A stretch of 64,000 nt of DNA from Gammaproteobacteria bacterium (lineage in GTDB: Bacteria > Pseudomonadota > Gammaproteobacteria > Competibacterales > Competibacteraceae). Below are positions 54,396 through 63,266 of this stretch, one piece after another; the stretch's first letter is position 1; every line of letters begins with the position of its first letter. Under the pieces are notes generated by a model. It had not been told where the DNA came from. It searched no databases and saw only the letters and a list, made by a program, of their open reading frames with translations. Location of the stretch: positions 1 through 64,000 of the forward strand of contig JACKNF010000012.1 in the NCBI GenBank assembly GCA_024234995.1, read 5' to 3'. The position numbers and the translations under genes are program-made.

Positions 54396-54923
54396 ATGAC
54401 AGACGGCACGCAGACTTCAACCGGAGGACTCCGCGGCATGGGCCGGACGATCTGGCAATCTACTGCACTGGGATGGCTGGGTTTTTGGTTCTGGGTCTTC
54501 AGCTTCGCATACAGCGATTCGTTCTTCCAATACAACCTATGTTCTCGCTTACCTGTGTTCGCAGCCGCTCTGTTTGGGGCGGCTGCCGTGCCGGTGAGCG
54601 CGTATCTTGCGTGGAAACGGCATCCATCCATACTAGGTGCGTTCGCCGTTCATGTGGCCGGTCTCGTTGCCGCGCTGAGTCCGCTAGCTCTGGTGTCCTA
54701 TACGTTGTCCCGGGTATCCGGTCCCTGTCATCTTGAAGCGGATGACGCGATGGGCACCGGAATCGGCTTCCTCATCCTTATTGGCATGAGTATGGTCTCG
54801 CTGCTGGCCTTGCTCCTTGCCTGCACGGTCCGTGCGGTTGGCCGGGCAACGGCGCAGCCCTTGCCATTTATCTTCAGTGCCCGGCCCGGCCACAAATCCA
54901 TCAAGGTAAGTGATAAAAAATAA
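54396..54923 (+). CDS. Four-helix membrane protein of unknown family
   Basis: A 175-residue protein with about four hydrophobic segments (LGWLGFWFWVFSFAYSDSFF, VFAAALFGAAAVPVSAYLAW, FAVHVAGLVAALSPLALVSY and GFLILIGMSMVSLLALLLAC). It has a short polar start and a basic tail. I recognise no family. It stands between the divergent regulator and the exosortase, about 210 bases before the latter, so it may belong to the same regulon. The ATG at 54396 has an AAGAGG site. Confidence 0.6.
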   Translation: MTDGTQTSTGGLRGMGRTIWQSTALGWLGFWFWVFSFAYSDSFFQYNLCSRLPVFAAALFGAAAVPVSAYLAWKRHPSILGAFAVHVAGLVAALSPLALVSYTLSRVSGPCHLEADDAMGTGIGFLILIGMSMVSLLALLLACTVRAVGRATAQPLPFIFSARPGHKSIKVSDKK

Positions 54924-55132
54924 AAGGGATTTTGAAGAATCTTACGGATAAATCGAGAAGCGCGCAGGGCCAGCTAAGCGAATGCTCTCCAGAGACGGCT
55001 TAACACCGTCATACCAGCAACGGAATAATTTGCACCGGATTTGCACGATCATTTCGCAACCTTGCACATGTGCGCCACGAAGCGCACACACTTGATTTTC
55101 ATACTGCGCGGGCGAACTCAAGGAGTCACGCC

Positions 55133-56632
55133 ATGCGCTTCAAATTCTATTCTCAGCCCGGTCCAATGAGCTTGATTCTGGGCCTTGTTCTGTTAGCCAT
55201 TCATCCACTGATCTGGCTGGCGGGAACCTGGCTTGATCCGGCCTACGATTCCTACGGTTTGTGGGTGGCGGTGCTGACCGGTATGCTCTTGCTATGGAGC
55301 ACGGCTAGCCCGCTGCGTACGCCTGGCGTCTCGCAACGCTATAACGGATTCTACCTGCTGGCATTGACCGCCATCGTGCGTCTGCTCGGACAATGGCTCG
55401 GGATTAACACAATCGGTGCAGCGGCTTTGGCCGTGGATATCTACGCCATCGGTTTGCTGCTAGGTCTGGATCGCCGCGCCCGCCCGCTATCTCCAGGCTG
55501 GTTGGCGGTGCTCTTCATGTTTGCGCTGCCCATTGAACGCATTCTGCAACGCGGTTTTGGCTTCCTTCTGCAACAAATCTCCGCCGCCGGTGCCTGCGCT
55601 GCGCTCCAGCTAGGAGCTGCACCCGTGCAGTGCGAAGGCATTCAGTTGCAGTGGCAGGGGCAAACACTGCTGGTCGATTTGCCTTGTTCCGGGACGCGCG
55701 GTCTGTTGCTGCTGCTCCTGCTATTCGCTGCGGTTGCCGCTTTCACCCGTCCCTCGTTCAGGCGGGCGTGCCTGGGTCTATTGCTCACTCTGGCGGCGGC
55801 GGCTGTGGGCAATAGTCTGCGTATTGTTGCCATCGCCCTGGGTCTGGTCCACCGCGAGACGGGGGGTGGCGTGGATGTGCTTGCCGAGCCGTGGCACAGT
55901 GCGATTGGCTTGATCACTTTGAGCCTCTCAGCGCTGCCGCTTCTATTTTGGGCCCGGCTCCGCCGGGCCGGACCGGCCATGCCTCTTTCCTTACCGGGTC
56001 AGGCAACAGCTAACGCACAGCGATTCTGGTCTGTTCAACCCGTCACTGGTCTGGCTTTTCTGAGCGCGTGTGCCGTGATCGTGTCCTTGCCGGCACGACC
56101 GGTGGATATCGCCCATTCACTCCCCGCACCACAGTTGCCTGATCGCATCGCGGCTTTTATCGCGCAACCCGGCGTGCTCACTTCCCAGGAACGCGAGTAC
56201 TTCACCCGTTACGGCGGCGGCGCGGCGCGGGCCGCCTATGGCCCCTATGGATTGCTGGTGGTCAGCACCTCCGCGCCGCTGCGCCATCTCCATGCGCCCG
56301 ACGAATGCCTGACCGGTCGCGGTCACGCGGTGCGTTATCTCGGCCAGACCGGCGGCCCGATTCCCAGCGCAGTGTATCGCAGCACCGATCCGCAGGGACG
56401 GGTCTGGCGGGTCGCTGTGAGTTATGTCTCGGAACGTGGTGAACAAGCGATCCATGTTGCTCAGGCGGTGTGGCTCTGGTTACAAGCGCCAGGCACGGCT
56501 TGGCGGATGATCGAACGCATCACCCCTTGGGAACTGCCGGTGGATGCAGCAGAAGCTTTCGATAGCGCTGTGTGGCGGGCGCTGGATGTAGCCCCCCCGC
56601 TGCCCGCGCTAACTCTGAAACCCGTTTTATGA
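55133..56632 (+). CDS. Exosortase with EpsI-like C-terminal domain
   Basis: A 499-residue membrane cysteine transpeptidase-like enzyme that processes PEP-CTERM-type sorting signals. About ten helices fill residues 1-330. The catalytic set is present: Cys in DLPCSGTRGLLLLL (about residue 185), Arg in NSLRIVAIALGL, and His in EPWHSAIGLITL. A last helix near 335 leads into a periplasmic C-terminal domain (LRHLHAPDECLTGRGHAVRY) like the EpsI partner domain often fused to exosortases. The ATG at 55133 has AAGGAG eight bases upstream. It is 26 bases before the VIT-VWA gene, its probable only substrate. No EPS cluster or other PEP-CTERM genes are seen in the window. Confidence 0.88.
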   Translation: MRFKFYSQPGPMSLILGLVLLAIHPLIWLAGTWLDPAYDSYGLWVAVLTGMLLLWSTASPLRTPGVSQRYNGFYLLALTAIVRLLGQWLGINTIGAAALAVDIYAIGLLLGLDRRARPLSPGWLAVLFMFALPIERILQRGFGFLLQQISAAGACAALQLGAAPVQCEGIQLQWQGQTLLVDLPCSGTRGLLLLLLLFAAVAAFTRPSFRRACLGLLLTLAAAAVGNSLRIVAIALGLVHRETGGGVDVLAEPWHSAIGLITLSLSALPLLFWARLRRAGPAMPLSLPGQATANAQRFWSVQPVTGLAFLSACAVIVSLPARPVDIAHSLPAPQLPDRIAAFIAQPGVLTSQEREYFTRYGGGAARAAYGPYGLLVVSTSAPLRHLHAPDECLTGRGHAVRYLGQTGGPIPSAVYRSTDPQGRVWRVAVSYVSERGEQAIHVAQAVWLWLQAPGTAWRMIERITPWELPVDAAEAFDSAVWRALDVAPPLPALTLKPVL

Positions 56633-56658
56633 AACTTTGATTGATAGAGGAAAAATCC

Positions 56659-58821
56659 ATGAAGAACCCTGCATTTTTTCTGATCACGAGCCTGTTTTGG
56701 TCCTCCTGGACCACCGCGCTCGCTGTCGTTCCCGGCGATCTAGGCGGTCGCATCGAAACAGAAGTGGACGGGAAATCGATGACCTTGCCCTTGCTCAAGA
56801 CCGATATCAACGCTGACCTTCAGGGCGACTTGGCGCTGGTCACCGTGACGCAAACCTTTGCCAATCCGCTGAATCAGGCAGTTCATGCGGCTTATTTGTT
56901 TCCACTCAATGAGAATGCCGCTGTCAACGCCATGACCCTGGACGTCGGCGGCGAGCGCATTCAGGCCAAAATCCAGCGCATCGAGGAGGCCCGCGCCACT
57001 TTCGAGAAAGCGAAAGGCCAAGGCCGCAGCGCCGCCTTGCTCAGTCAGCATCGCCCGAATATGTTTACCCAGGATATCGCCAATCTGATGCCGGGTCTGC
57101 CGGTCAAAGTGACGCTGCAATATGTCCAAACCGTGCCTCGGCTGGACGGTGCCTATGAATTGGTTATTCCGCTAGTTGTAGGACCGCGCTATCAGCCGCA
57201 AGGCGCTGGTGTTGCGCCGGATGAACCCATGCTACCGGGCGGCGTTCACCACTGGAATGCTCAGACCGGAACTTCCGGCGGTGCGGCGGCGGCTCACAGC
57301 CAAACCGCCTATGGGCAATGGGAGGTCGAGCAGTTGCCCGCATATCCCCCCGTATTTGAATTGAACGTGCCTGAACAAATTGACCCGGAGCGAGTCGGTT
57401 TGACCGTCCATCTCAACGCGGGCATGGCCATTGCCGCCATCGATAGCCGTACTCATCCGATCACCACCGGGATTCTGGAGAATGGGCGCGCCGAAGTGCG
57501 GCTGGCCAATGGCCGCACGCTCGATAATCGTGATTTCGTCCTGCGCTACACGCTGGCCGGGACACGCACCCAGGCCGGTTTGCTGGCTTACCGCGACGCG
57601 CGCGGCGGTTTTTTCAGCCTGTTGCTCGAACCGCCGCAGGCCCCGGCTGAGACGGACATCACGCCGCGCGAGATGGTATTTGTCTTGGATTGTTCCGGCT
57701 CGATGAGCGGCCTGCCGATTGAAACCAGTAAGACCTTTATGAGAATCGCGCTGCGCCGGCTGCGGTCCACGGACAGTTTCCGCATCATCCGCTTCAGCGA
57801 TGCCGCGACCGAGTTTTCCGCGCAGCCATTGCCAGCGACACCCGGAAATATTCAGGCGGGTCTGCACTACATCGATGCGCTCAACGGCGAAGGCGGTACC
57901 GAGATGAGTGCCGGCATCCGCCAGGCGTTGGCTTTGCCGGTCCCTGCGGGATCGTTGCGCATCGTTACCTTTCTGACCGACGGTTATATTGGCAACGAAG
58001 CTGAAATTCTGGCGCTGATCAGCACCCATTTAGGCAATGCGCGATTGTATGCCTTTGGTGCCGGTGCGGGCGTTAACCGTTATCTTCTGAGCGAGATGGG
58101 CCGGGTTGGGCGCGGTTTCACCCGCTATATGGACCCCGCCGAGGATCAGGAAAAGGTTGCCGGAGAATTGGCTGAGCGCTTGCAATCGCCCGTGTTGACC
58201 GACATTCAGATTGACTGGGGCGGTTTGGACGTGAGTGAACTCAGCCCTGGCCCATTGCCTGATCTGTTTGCCGGACAGTCGTTGCGGATTCAGGGACGTT
58301 ATGGCCGCCCCGGCCGGTACGAGGTCAAGGTACGAGGCCGGGTACAGGGACGCCCCGCGACCTTGCCTTTACAGATCGAGCTGCCGGAAACCAGCACCCA
58401 GGGCGAGGCGGTGCCAATCCTCTGGGCGCGTTCCCTGATCGGCGATCTCATGCATCAATTGACAACGGGCCGCCATCTGTTTCGTGGTGAGGACGTGAAC
58501 GCTGACACCCTCAAGCAGCGCATCACTGAGTTGGGGCTGAACTTTGCGCTGGTAACGAAGTGGACCGCGTTCGTCGCCGTATCGGAGAAGATTTATAATC
58601 CCAGCCCGATTGATACACCCACGGTGCCGGTACCCGTGGCGCAGGTCAAAGGAACAACTGCGCTGGCCTACGGTGAGCCGGCGATGCCAATCACGGCGGG
58701 TAATGTTTTCAGCGGTGGCAGCACACCGGAACCGGACGCAATTCCCGGCTTCATCGTGATAGCGCTGCTATTGGCGGGCTTCCTGATCCAGTACCGTCTG
58801 CGTACAGGGTTCATTAAATAA
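56659..58821 (+). CDS. VIT and von Willebrand A domain protein with C-terminal sorting signal
   Basis: A 720-residue exported protein. Signal peptide to about residue 24; VIT domain about 30-175 (VTQTFANPLNQAVHAAYLFP); VWA domain about 335-510 with a full metal site: DCSGSMSG, Thr in GGTEMS and Asp in FLTDGYIGN. The C-terminus has the three-part look of an exosortase signal: TPEPDAIPG, a hydrophobic helix (FIVIALLLAGFLI) and a basic end (QYRLRTGFIK). This mirrors the targets of proteobacterial dedicated sortases, but the motif and partner enzyme are exosortase-like. It probably sits in the envelope or surface and binds a protein or matrix ligand through VWA. The ATG at 56659 has a GAGG site. 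Confidence 0.88.
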   Translation: MKNPAFFLITSLFWSSWTTALAVVPGDLGGRIETEVDGKSMTLPLLKTDINADLQGDLALVTVTQTFANPLNQAVHAAYLFPLNENAAVNAMTLDVGGERIQAKIQRIEEARATFEKAKGQGRSAALLSQHRPNMFTQDIANLMPGLPVKVTLQYVQTVPRLDGAYELVIPLVVGPRYQPQGAGVAPDEPMLPGGVHHWNAQTGTSGGAAAAHSQTAYGQWEVEQLPAYPPVFELNVPEQIDPERVGLTVHLNAGMAIAAIDSRTHPITTGILENGRAEVRLANGRTLDNRDFVLRYTLAGTRTQAGLLAYRDARGGFFSLLLEPPQAPAETDITPREMVFVLDCSGSMSGLPIETSKTFMRIALRRLRSTDSFRIIRFSDAATEFSAQPLPATPGNIQAGLHYIDALNGEGGTEMSAGIRQALALPVPAGSLRIVTFLTDGYIGNEAEILALISTHLGNARLYAFGAGAGVNRYLLSEMGRVGRGFTRYMDPAEDQEKVAGELAERLQSPVLTDIQIDWGGLDVSELSPGPLPDLFAGQSLRIQGRYGRPGRYEVKVRGRVQGRPATLPLQIELPETSTQGEAVPILWARSLIGDLMHQLTTGRHLFRGEDVNADTLKQRITELGLNFALVTKWTAFVAVSEKIYNPSPIDTPTVPVPVAQVKGTTALAYGEPAMPITAGNVFSGGSTPEPDAIPGFIVIALLLAGFLIQYRLRTGFIK

Positions 58822-58877
58822 GGCACAAAAAATGCTTAAGTAATCTCTATGGCCTGCCAACTTTGAGAAATGTACCC

Positions 58878-59075
58878 ATGCTGCAAACCATTGCGACAGT
58901 CCCAACCCCTCGCATGATCGAGCTTTTAGAACTAATCGAGTTAGCAAATCAACGCGATGCCGAACCTCGCCTTACCCACTATCTCTACCAGTGCCGCCGC
59001 ACCGGCTACGAACCGCCGCCTGAGCTGCTGCAATTAGCGCGTGACAATATTGAGCGTAAACGGCAAGTTTTTTGA
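58878..59075 (+). CDS. Small hypothetical protein downstream of the VIT-VWA gene
   Basis: A 65-residue soluble, Glu/Arg-rich helical protein (MLQTIATVPTPRMIELLELI). An in-frame TTG at 58863 would add five residues. There is no signal peptide or known domain. It follows the surface-protein gene by 56 bases on the same strand, so it may be the last gene of the exosortase unit, or independent. Confidence 0.45.
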   Translation: MLQTIATVPTPRMIELLELIELANQRDAEPRLTHYLYQCRRTGYEPPPELLQLARDNIERKRQVF

Positions 59076-59220
59076 ACAGCCTGCAACGGCACAGCCCATT
59101 TTGGTCCTCCAGAGCGGGCTCACTTGATTCAACCTGTTTGTCAATTGATCCGTAAAAATATCCATGGTTAGGCTATCTCATTCTTCGATTGAGAATGAAT
59201 AGCCTTGACCACCGGTTAAG

Positions 59221-59796
59221 TCAGCCTCCAATAGGCGGGACACCGATCAGCCAAGTATGGAGCCAGAGCACAAAAGCAACATAGAGCGCAAGGCCGCCGG
59301 TCACGGCAATGAGATCATTCCACTTGGACGGCGGCGCACTGAGGACTGGATGCGGGAGACGGCGTTTTATGGAGATGCGAGCCACCACGGCCCAGGCGAG
59401 GAAGGTACCAAAGAGAAGCACATCGGCCAGCATGCCGTTCGCCAGCAGGTGAGCGAAAGCCCATAGCTTGGTAGCAGCCAGCATGGGATGCTGGATGGCC
59501 GTCTGGATGCGCCCCGGCAAGTAGGTGGCGAGCAACAATGGAAAGACCGGGACCAGTAACAATAGCGTGATATGACGCAGCCACACTGGCGGCAGATAGA
59601 GAAGCACAGGATCATAGCGGGCAAGTCCGTAACCCCAGACAATGAGCCCAAATCCGGCAAGAGACGCCAGCGAGTACAGGCCCCGCCACGGTCCTTCACC
59701 GAACTTTGCGGCTTGGCGGTCCCGCCATGATTCGCTGATGATGGAGGTGGAGTGTACGGTTAAAAAGAGGATCAATCCGAGTAAGAGCATGCTCAT
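59221..59796 (-). CDS. NnrU family membrane protein
   Basis: A 191-residue protein with five to six hydrophobic segments and the NnrU family blocks LILFLTVHSTSIISESWRD at the start, GLYSLASLAGFGLIVWGYG, and ATKLWAFAHLLANGMLADVLLFG. NnrU was found near nitric oxide and nitrite reduction genes, but its biochemical role is not established and many non-denitrifiers have it. It stands alone on the - strand. The 280-base gap to 60077 holds no supported gene. Confidence 0.88.
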   Translation of the reverse strand: MSMLLLGLILFLTVHSTSIISESWRDRQAAKFGEGPWRGLYSLASLAGFGLIVWGYGLARYDPVLLYLPPVWLRHITLLLLVPVFPLLLATYLPGRIQTAIQHPMLAATKLWAFAHLLANGMLADVLLFGTFLAWAVVARISIKRRLPHPVLSAPPSKWNDLIAVTGGLALYVAFVLWLHTWLIGVPPIGG

Positions 59797-60077
59797 TTGT
59801 AAATCCCCGCTATATGAAAGGCGCTTACCTTAACACATCGAAGCGTAAACGATTGGCGGCGCCATCTGGGAGCTAAAGATACTTCCCGCTGCCGTAAGCA
59901 CCTGCGGGTTCGCTCAGTCTGCTCGTAAAGAAATTAATGCAACAAGGCTTTTCCGCGAGTGTGCAGTGTTGGCGAGTACCGGTGAGCGTTGCCAGCGGCG
60001 GGGCGAACAGGTTGCGCTCGCCCAAGAAATTGGCCAGCAACTATGGGGACGTAAGGAAAGCTAATAAATCCGGATTC

Positions 60078-60473
60078 TTATCTGCATCTGGACCAGTTGC
60101 AGTAGTAGTCGATAAATTGCCGGTCTTGCGTGCTGATATGGTCGGCCAGGAATGCCAGAATCGCTTTCGCCTCCGGTAACGTGAAGATCTGCTCTCCGAA
60201 GCTGCTATATTGTTGCTTAATTGCTTCCAATCGCTCCATCAGAGCGTCGTGATCAAGCGCGTGACTATCGTAGCCTGGATAGCTGCTCAAGCGCATCAAT
60301 AGCTGTTCGGACATGAAATGCATATCGCTGTAAGCTACTAACTGCTCAAGAATTTCATCTATTAACGCTGGGTCTGCATCATCGCTGACTGCGTCGCAAA
60401 GCGCTTGTGTCAGGCCGAGTTGGATGTGGTGTTCAGCATCGATGTCTTTCGGGTTGGGTTTGCGATTCATCAA
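60078..60473 (-). CDS. Hemerythrin-domain protein
   Basis: A 131-residue helical protein with hemerythrin-type iron ligands: His in DAEHHIQLGL (about residue 15), His and Glu in DMHFMSEQLLM, His residues in DSHALDHDALM, and His and Asp in LADHISTQDRQF. The N-terminus is shorter than in classical bacteriohemerythrins and lacks the usual Trp-rich start. It differs clearly from the hemerythrin at 43590. It is divergent from the DsrE-like gene, across an AT-rich 186-base gap. Confidence 0.82.
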   Translation of the reverse strand: MMNRKPNPKDIDAEHHIQLGLTQALCDAVSDDADPALIDEILEQLVAYSDMHFMSEQLLMRLSSYPGYDSHALDHDALMERLEAIKQQYSSFGEQIFTLPEAKAILAFLADHISTQDRQFIDYYCNWSRCR

Positions 60474-60659
60474 TGAGCTTCTCCGTGGGACATTTTACAT
60501 TATGCGACTGATACCTGGCATATCAATATATTATTATATTGAATAAATAGATTTTATTTTTTACCAAGCTGTATTGAGGGTATCGCTATCTGTTAAAAAC
60601 TCCTTTGATAGGGGTTGGTTTTTTCTGGAAGGTTCACTCATTTGATAACGGAGAAAAGA

Positions 60660-61079
60660 ATGAAATTCATGAATGCCTTATTGTTGATTATGGCCCTGGC
60701 AGTTAGCGGTTTGACTACCCCCGTACTGGCGGGCGATACTGATCCATTGTTTGTCAATATGACCGCTGATGATGCCCATCGCGCCAATATGGCGATCACC
60801 TTCGGCAAGGCGCAAATGGAGCGAGGACATCCGTTGACGGTTTTTCTAAATGACAAAGGCGTTTTGGTCGGCGCCAAGGCTAACGCCGGTCAATACGAAG
60901 AACACCAAAAGAAGCTGATTGAAATCATGCAAAAAGGCGGCGTGGTCATCGCCTGCCCAATGTGTATGAAGCATTACGGCATCGAAACCGGCGATCTGCT
61001 ACCAGGGATTCAAGTTGGCAAGCCGGAACTAACGGGCGCTGCGTTGTTTAAAGATGGAACCCAGACGCTGACTTGGTGA
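60660..61079 (+). CDS. Exported DsrE-family protein
   Basis: A 139-residue protein with a signal peptide (to about VLAGDTDPL, residue 22) and a DsrE/peroxiredoxin-like fold. It has a CPMC pair (VIACPMCMKHYGI, about residue 100), reminiscent of sulfur-relay or redox-active DsrE relatives, but exported to the periplasm. The ATG at 60660 has a GGAGAAA site. It lies 137 bases before the bufferin precursor gene on the same strand; a shared role in copper or sulfur handling is possible but unproven. Confidence 0.8.
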   Translation: MKFMNALLLIMALAVSGLTTPVLAGDTDPLFVNMTADDAHRANMAITFGKAQMERGHPLTVFLNDKGVLVGAKANAGQYEEHQKKLIEIMQKGGVVIACPMCMKHYGIETGDLLPGIQVGKPELTGAALFKDGTQTLTW

Positions 61080-61216
61080 TAGCGCGAGGCAGGAGATCAA
61101 TATTTTTTCCGGTGCGTTGCATCTAAACTTGAATCTCCTGCGTAAGCAACTTTGTCAGTCGGGCTATTACGACGCAGACAACCCTTTTTTCAACGCTATT
61201 GCAGAGGATATTCACC

Positions 61217-61516
61217 ATGGTCAAGACCGCTCTCAACCAGTTTGCGCTTGCTGCCGCCGTCGCTGGTGCTTTGGGTCTCGCTGCTAGTCCTGTCTTTGCT
61301 GCTGGGGAAGGCAAGGAAAAATGTTATGGCATTAGCAAGGCGGGTGAGAACGACTGTGCCAGTGCAGCGGGCACGCATGCCTGTTCGGGGCAATCGACCG
61401 CTGATTACGACGGTCAAGATTGGAAATATGCTCCCAAGGGTACCTGTGAAAAAATGGGCGGCAAGGTGGAAGCGTTTAAGGGCATGGGTAATCCTGCATC
61501 GAAAGGGCAGGGGTAA
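61217..61516 (+). CDS. bufA: Bufferin-type RiPP precursor (DUF2282)
   Basis: A 99-residue exported peptide precursor. An N-terminal signal peptide (to about AAGEG, residue 31) is followed by a core with four Cys at residues 36, 47, 56 and 77, in the DUF2282 pattern ekCYGiskaGeNDC and YAPKGTCEKMGG. In the bufferin/gig family such Cys residues are modified (the central pair to thiooxazole-type rings) by the MNIO enzyme encoded next door, and the exported product binds copper or other soft metals. ATG 61217 has an AGAGG site. The next gene begins 22 bases on, so the set is one operon. Confidence 0.9.
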   Translation: MVKTALNQFALAAAVAGALGLAASPVFAAGEGKEKCYGISKAGENDCASAAGTHACSGQSTADYDGQDWKYAPKGTCEKMGGKVEAFKGMGNPASKGQG

Positions 61517-61538
61517 TCCGGCATTGAGCTGATGTGCC

Positions 61539-62402
61539 ATGTTTGATCTCCGCAATCGCACCGCACTGCCTGCTCAGGCAGGTATTGGCCTGCGTCATCC
61601 TCACTTGCCGGAATTTCTGGCCGCGCCACAGCCTGCGGCATGGCTGGAAATCCATAGCGAAAACTACCTTGCCCCCGGTGGTCCTCGTCTGGGAGCCCTG
61701 GAACGGTTGCGCGGCGATTATCCGCTGAGTTGCCACGGAGTAGGTTTGTCGCTGGGATCGGCGGCTGGGTTGGATGCAGCGCATCTGGCGCGATTGCGGT
61801 ATTTATATGACCGGCTGGAACCGGAAGCAATCTCCGAGCATCTGGCCTGGTCCACGGCCCCGGACGGGACTTTTCTGGCTGATTTACTGCCTCTGCCCTA
61901 TACCGATGAAGCGCTGGCTATCGCCGCCGCCAATATCGAACGGGCACAGCAGGCGCTGGGCCGGCGTTTACTGGTCGAAAACCCGTCCACTTATCTGCGC
62001 TTCCAGCAGGCAGACTGGGATGAAGCCGGCTTTCTAAGTGAGCTGGTGCGTTGCACAGGCTGCGGTTTATTGCTGGATGTCAACAATCTTTATGTCAGTG
62101 CTGTCAACCACGGTAGCGACCCGCAGGCCGTGCTGAATGCGTTGCCGCTGACAGCCGTCGGCGAAATTCATATTGCCGGACATGCCCGGGTTGCTACGTC
62201 CTGGGGCGAACTGCTGATCGACGACCACGGTTCTCCGGTCGCCGGGCCGGTTTGGGCGCTGCTGGCCGCTACCTTGCGATTGACCGGTCCCTGCCCAGTG
62301 TTGATGGAGTGGGACACGAATATCCCGGAATTGCCGGTGCTGCTGGCTGAGGCGGAACGGGCTGAAGGTTATCTACGGGAGATCACCGGTGCATCTGGCT
62401 GA
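61539..62402 (+). CDS. bufB: MNIO-type RiPP-modifying enzyme (DUF692, BufB)
   Basis: A 287-residue TIM-barrel multinuclear non-heme iron oxidase. It uses iron and O2 to modify the Cys residues of the precursor made upstream. The opening GIGLRHPHLPEFL and conserved metal-binding blocks are in order: EIHSENYL, SCHGVGLSLG, ISEHLAW, LVENPSTYL, LLLDVNNLYVSAVNHG, GEIHIAGHA and LMEWDTNIP. The gene overlaps bufC by 14 bases, typical for this pair. Without bufC such enzymes often do not act, since the partner presents the substrate. Confidence 0.94.
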   Translation: MFDLRNRTALPAQAGIGLRHPHLPEFLAAPQPAAWLEIHSENYLAPGGPRLGALERLRGDYPLSCHGVGLSLGSAAGLDAAHLARLRYLYDRLEPEAISEHLAWSTAPDGTFLADLLPLPYTDEALAIAAANIERAQQALGRRLLVENPSTYLRFQQADWDEAGFLSELVRCTGCGLLLDVNNLYVSAVNHGSDPQAVLNALPLTAVGEIHIAGHARVATSWGELLIDDHGSPVAGPVWALLAATLRLTGPCPVLMEWDTNIPELPVLLAEAERAEGYLREITGASG

Positions 62403-63198
62403 ACTGCAAACCCGGATGCAACGGATGCTGTTATCGGGCGGTGGTCCCGACCCGGCGCTGTTGGCGCTGTTGGCCGATACACCTGAGCAACATGAACGTC
62501 GTCTGGCGGTATACCGCAACAATGTCCGCCATGCCCTGTTAAGTGTACTGGAGGCGGCTTTTCCTGTGGTCGAGCAGTTAGTCGGCGTTGAATGCTTCAC
62601 GGCCACTGCCTTGACCTTTATCGCTGAACATCCGCCGCACCGGCCAGTATTATATGCCTACGGTGTTGATTTTCCAGGTTTTCTAACCGAATTCCAGCCA
62701 CTGGTGGAATTGCCTTGGCTGGCAGATGTAGCACGGTTGGAATGGGCGCGTAACGAAGCGCTGTTTGCTGCTGAGGCTGAGCCACTCGCACCTGATCAAC
62801 TCGCTTCAATTCCCGCTGACAAATTGGCCGGTTTGCAACTCCAGTTGCATCCTGCAACACAGTTGCTGGAATCTTCCTGGCCGGTCCACGCAATCTGGGC
62901 CGCGCACCAACCCGGAGGCGGGCCATTGGAAGCTGTCGATCTCCAACAGGCCGAAACGGTCATGGTGTGGCGTCAAGCTGGAACAGTCCGCCAGCGTCTG
63001 TTAACCCCCGGTGAGTTTGCCTTGCTCGCTGCATGTGTGAAGCAAAGCCCTTTGGCTGAAGCTGTCGAAGCGGCGATCCAGCAAGAACCAGCATTTGATT
63101 TACGCATTGTGCTTGCTCGATGGTTGAACGAGGATGTGTTGGAACGGCCTATAATGACTCTTTTGACATCCCAGACCTGTGGTGGATCATCGCCGTGA
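62389..63198 (+). CDS. bufC: Bufferin maturation partner (DUF2063, BufC)
   Basis: A 269-residue protein with the N-terminal DUF2063 domain (RRLAVYRNNVRHALLSVLEAAFPVVEQLVG, about residues 38-68) that binds the precursor and hands it to the MNIO enzyme. A C-terminal domain (about 150-260) follows. It starts with GTG inside the end of bufB (14-base overlap), so translation is coupled. The stop is 68 bases before the sigma factor start. Confidence 0.9.
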   Translation: MHLAELQTRMQRMLLSGGGPDPALLALLADTPEQHERRLAVYRNNVRHALLSVLEAAFPVVEQLVGVECFTATALTFIAEHPPHRPVLYAYGVDFPGFLTEFQPLVELPWLADVARLEWARNEALFAAEAEPLAPDQLASIPADKLAGLQLQLHPATQLLESSWPVHAIWAAHQPGGGPLEAVDLQQAETVMVWRQAGTVRQRLLTPGEFALLAACVKQSPLAEAVEAAIQQEPAFDLRIVLARWLNEDVLERPIMTLLTSQTCGGSSP

Positions 63199-63266
63199 AC
63201 GCGATCAGCGCTCTACCGCGCAGGTATCCCGCAGGCTGGTGGTTCATCCTGGTGCGAGCATCCATC

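Noticed and set aside
59939..60064. A 41-codon open stretch on the + strand reading like a protein end (ATRLFREC to WGRKES)
   Set aside because: It has no start and no recognised family, and it ends at a stop in an otherwise geneless gap; it may be a remnant, but nothing supports it.
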